Source: Flexifilum sp963727545 (GTDB taxonomy: Bacteria; Chloroflexota; Anaerolineae; Aggregatilineales; Phototrophicaceae). Taken from it: 64,000 bases of DNA. A program made the position numbers and the translations under genes. A model generated the notes under the pieces. That model was given only the letters and a program-made list of their open reading frames with translations. It had not been told where the DNA came from and ran no database searches. Location of the stretch: contig CAVSGS010000023.1 in the NCBI GenBank assembly GCA_963727545.1, positions 1-64,000 on the forward strand, in the 5' to 3' direction. Of the stretch, positions 62,083-64,000 are shown one piece after another (positions within the stretch are counted from its first letter, which is position 1; the number at the start of each line of letters is the position of its first letter).

Positions 62083-63375
62083 ATGTCGCTAGCAAGACGC
62101 TTTTATAACGTTCTCGCCGACGTCCTCTACGATACGCAAGACCTCAAAGCCGGAGCCAGTCTGCTCCAGACCGACCGCGTGATGGCGAGCCAGTTTCAAA
62201 TCTCGGAAAGCACCGCGCGCAACTGGCGTCGCGGCAAGCACAGCCGGATCGCTTCAGCGACCGCGCAATCGGTCATCAGTCGTTGCCGCCGGATCGCGCC
62301 CAGCCGCGTCGCAGACCTCGAATTCATCGACCAACTCTCGCGCGGCGCGCACGAGGTGAGTGCGGCAGCCGAGGGCTTGGTCAACCAACTTGAGTCGATC
62401 GTGCTCGAAAACGGCACGTCGTGGCATATTTACTCCGGTCCGCTGAAAATCGCCTTCGACACGAGCATCGATGCCAACAACCGACGGCAGCTCCTCGGAC
62501 GCTCCAGTATGATCGTCGAGCGAGTAGTCGAGATGGGTGTCGACAAGGTGGACATCCCTTGCTTGTCGGAGCTGATTCGGTATTCGACGCATGGTTGGTA
62601 CGTGGATGGCTTCTACAAGACTCGCGTGACCGGATTAACCAGTCAGAACACCGGCATTTATGATGGTTATCTCGGCGCCGTCGAGGAAGCACTGTATATT
62701 GGCGACGGCTGCGCGGTGCCTAGTCTGATCTCCGGCGATTTGGTGCACGCCAAGTCTTTCATCCGCTGGGCGTGGCAGCTTCTCGACCGCGCGACGCCGG
62801 AAGACGAACGGCAAGCCGCCATTAGCATTCGTGATGCGCGCATCATGATCCGCGCCATTGAGACGATGATCGCCTGTCACGGCGGCTCACAGTCCGATAC
62901 CGAGGTGATCGCCCATTTCCTGAAGAATTGGGACAACATCCTCCCCGCCGACATCGAGTGGATCGAGGGGACGCGGCAGGAAGCACTCGGATATGCCGAA
63001 CTGGTGGGGCGTCGCGATTATTCGAAGTCGGCGCACCACTTCGCGCAGTCCGGCGTGTGTTTGGACCGCTGGTTGGCACAGTTTGGCATCCCCTTCAGCA
63101 GCACGTCATCGCAGAGTTTGGGTGGTTATGCTTTGCTCATGGCGGATGGACCGACGCTAGAAGTCAAATCGCAAATCTCCGATGGGCTGATCCGTACGAT
63201 CGATTTGGGAGTCGTCTGCCATGAGGTACGGGCGCGCTTGTGCCAAGCGCGTTTCTACGACCGGCTAGGAAACGGCAGTATGGCGGCATTTCACACGCAG
63301 CGCACACAAAATCTGGTGCAGCGTCACGGCTTGCAGCGCTGGTACGACATGCTGAATCATGTCATATTGCCTTGA
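62083..63375 (+). CDS. Unrecognised protein with HTH-like N-terminus
   Basis: 430 residues. The start contains MASQFQISESTARNWRRGKHSRI, which reads like a helix-turn-helix (a recognition helix rich in Arg/Lys). The rest has no motif I know; it is soluble, with scattered Cys and several long amphipathic helices, and ends RTQNLVQRHGLQRWYDMLNHVILP. No membrane span or transposase DDE/Tyr-recombinase signature is evident. It sits last in the accessory segment and may be a regulator of the sugar genes or part of the element. Function unknown. Confidence 0.7.
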   Translation: MSLARRFYNVLADVLYDTQDLKAGASLLQTDRVMASQFQISESTARNWRRGKHSRIASATAQSVISRCRRIAPSRVADLEFIDQLSRGAHEVSAAAEGLVNQLESIVLENGTSWHIYSGPLKIAFDTSIDANNRRQLLGRSSMIVERVVEMGVDKVDIPCLSELIRYSTHGWYVDGFYKTRVTGLTSQNTGIYDGYLGAVEEALYIGDGCAVPSLISGDLVHAKSFIRWAWQLLDRATPEDERQAAISIRDARIMIRAIETMIACHGGSQSDTEVIAHFLKNWDNILPADIEWIEGTRQEALGYAELVGRRDYSKSAHHFAQSGVCLDRWLAQFGIPFSSTSSQSLGGYALLMADGPTLEVKSQISDGLIRTIDLGVVCHEVRARLCQARFYDRLGNGSMAAFHTQRTQNLVQRHGLQRWYDMLNHVILP

Positions 63376-63530
63376 GCGTTGTTTGTAGACATGTGTTGCT
63401 AAACTCACGCATCTCAAGCCTCAATACCTAGACATTCCGCATCAATTATTCTTCGATTCGGCGGCACAAACTGCTGGTTTGTAAGCGAGCTAGGATATAT
63501 ATCTCCCTCTGAGCTGAGTGAGCATTCCGC

Positions 63531-63596
63531 CTTCTCCGCTAATTTAGAAACAAAATCGGCTCGTCCGCGAGCCGATTTTGTTTTCTAGGTGAAGGT
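63531..63596 (+). repeat. Direct repeat, copy B: far end of the accessory segment
   Basis: 66 bases matching 56861-56926 at 61 positions, in the same orientation and with the same T-rich end. Only the acceptor-strand remnant of a tRNA remains here. The terminator hairpin itself is intact. Confidence 0.75.
63548..63584 (+). terminator. Terminator hairpin, second copy
   Basis: AAACAAAATCGGCTC (63548-63562) pairs with 63569-63583, with a following T-run. Same hairpin as behind tRNA-Leu, here serving the unrecognised 62.1-kb gene or left over from duplication. Confidence 0.85.
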
Positions 63597-63652
63597 TATG
63601 CGGATGCACCCGCCCGTAGAAGATGAGTTCTGCGCACGAATGGCAGTTTGAT

Positions 63653-64000
63653 CTATTCGCCGCGCAGTTTGAGCTTCGCCAGCACTTCGTTTTGCTTGAG
63701 CAGCGGACTGAGATACATTTGCCCACGCGCGACGTTGATAATCGCCGTGTACAGATCGGTCATCGTCGTATTGAGCGGAACGTAACCGAGCGCGCCGCTT
63801 TCAAGCGCGTTAACCACGTACTCCGTGTTCGTTTGCGAAGCGATCACGAGAATATTCACGTCGGGATTTCCGGCGACGATGCTTTGCAAAACCTCATGCT
63901 GTGGTTTCTGCCCCATCACGGGATTGATGATCAGCACGTCCGGGCGGTGTTTTTTCAAAACTGCCGGAATTTCTTCCAGATTGCCGACTTCGGCGGCTAG
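63653..64000 (-). CDS. Receiver-domain protein, cut by the window edge
   Basis: About 115 residues visible from the right edge to a stop at 63653. The sequence (VLKKHRPDVLIINPVMG, ILVIASQTNTEYVVNALESGALGYVPLNT, ARGQMYLSPLL) has the alpha/beta pattern of a response-regulator receiver followed by a linker like that before LuxR-type HTH domains. The phospho-acceptor Asp is replaced: PDVLIINPVMG has Asn-Pro where DLxMP is usual, so it may be an atypical, non-phosphorylated receiver. No HTH follows before the stop. Its start lies beyond the window. Confidence 0.7.
   Translation of the reverse strand, partial: LAAEVGNLEEIPAVLKKHRPDVLIINPVMGQKPQHEVLQSIVAGNPDVNILVIASQTNTEYVVNALESGALGYVPLNTTMTDLYTAIINVARGQMYLSPLLKQNEVLAKLKLRGE

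Larger units (their letters stand above)
63376..63652. other. Non-coding stretch with a degraded tRNA-like end
   Basis: No gene supported. It contains ACAAACTGCTGGTTTGT (a 6-bp hairpin near 63466-63482). From 63511 to 63540 it has a stretch resembling the tRNA-Leu 3' part (GAGCTGAG and CCGCCTTCTCCGCT against GAGGTGAG and CCTCCTTCCCCACT), but no TTCGANT loop. It ends in the second copy of the direct repeat. Confidence 0.5.

Noticed and set aside
56915..63530. Integrase or transposase that would prove a mobile island
   Set aside because: None of the genes there shows tyrosine-recombinase, serine-recombinase or DDE motifs, so mobility is not claimed.
63481..63540. Possible second tRNA gene before the repeat copy
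   Set aside because: No TTCGANT T-loop or paired anticodon arm is present; only a short tRNA-like 3' stretch remains.

Overview
The window reads as chromosomal DNA of a Chloroflexota (Anaerolineae-like) bacterium. This is an inference from GC-rich, strongly codon-biased genes, frequent GTG/TTG starts, an F420 cofactor gene set, a GT-C type membrane glycosyltransferase, a Rex regulator and a tRNA gene without an encoded CCA. No species can be named from the sequence alone.

Layout. (1) 0.3-33.2 kb, plus strand: a long purine-salvage/catabolism locus that resembles the Escherichia coli yge/yqe/ssnA gene set. It holds adenine deaminase, YgeY hydrolase, YgeW-type carbamoyltransferase, carbamate kinase, two fold-type-II PLP enzymes, SsnA amidohydrolase, XdhC, a fused FAD/[2Fe-2S] xanthine-dehydrogenase subunit, a molybdopterin subunit, a YqeC-MocA fusion and purine nucleoside phosphorylase. 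Interleaved are five F420-related genes (npdG, cofE, an FbiB-like nitroreductase, cofD, cofC) and two likely F420 users (an LLM oxidoreductase and a DDN-family protein). A plausible flow is adenine to hypoxanthine, hydroxylation to xanthine/urate, ring opening by amidohydrolases, then carbamoyl transfer and ATP recovery by carbamate kinase. (2) 33.2-43.0 kb: pantothenate genes (panB, panC and a DUF2520 dehydrogenase), a YugP-type protease, divergent fabF-fabH, an epimerase-like protein, a GNAT protein and proC. (3) 43.2-49.4 kb: an F1-ATPase operon atpAGDC with its own promoter and no F0 or delta genes next to it, then mreB and rex. (4) 49.6-56.7 kb: a MacA/MacB-like export operon with two adaptors, a secreted protein and two FtsX/MacB-type permeases but no ATPase gene, followed by a GbsR/MarR-type regulator. 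(5) 56.8-63.6 kb: tRNA-Leu(TAG), then a 6.7-kb accessory segment ending in a second copy of the tRNA 3' end plus terminator. It contains a rearranged oligopeptide ABC locus, two GH32-like genes and an unrecognised HTH-like protein. The right edge has part of a receiver-domain protein.

Three things stand out. The purine and F420 genes are interleaved. Single-base frameshifts interrupt several well-conserved genes (ade C-terminus, mntA, hepT, a threonine-synthase-like gene, the molybdopterin subunit, the second GH32 gene); most are one extra base, so either assembly errors or real decay. Many intergenic gaps hold imperfect palindromes built from short repeated words, including a 15-bp inverted repeat that brackets a broken toxin-antitoxin pair.
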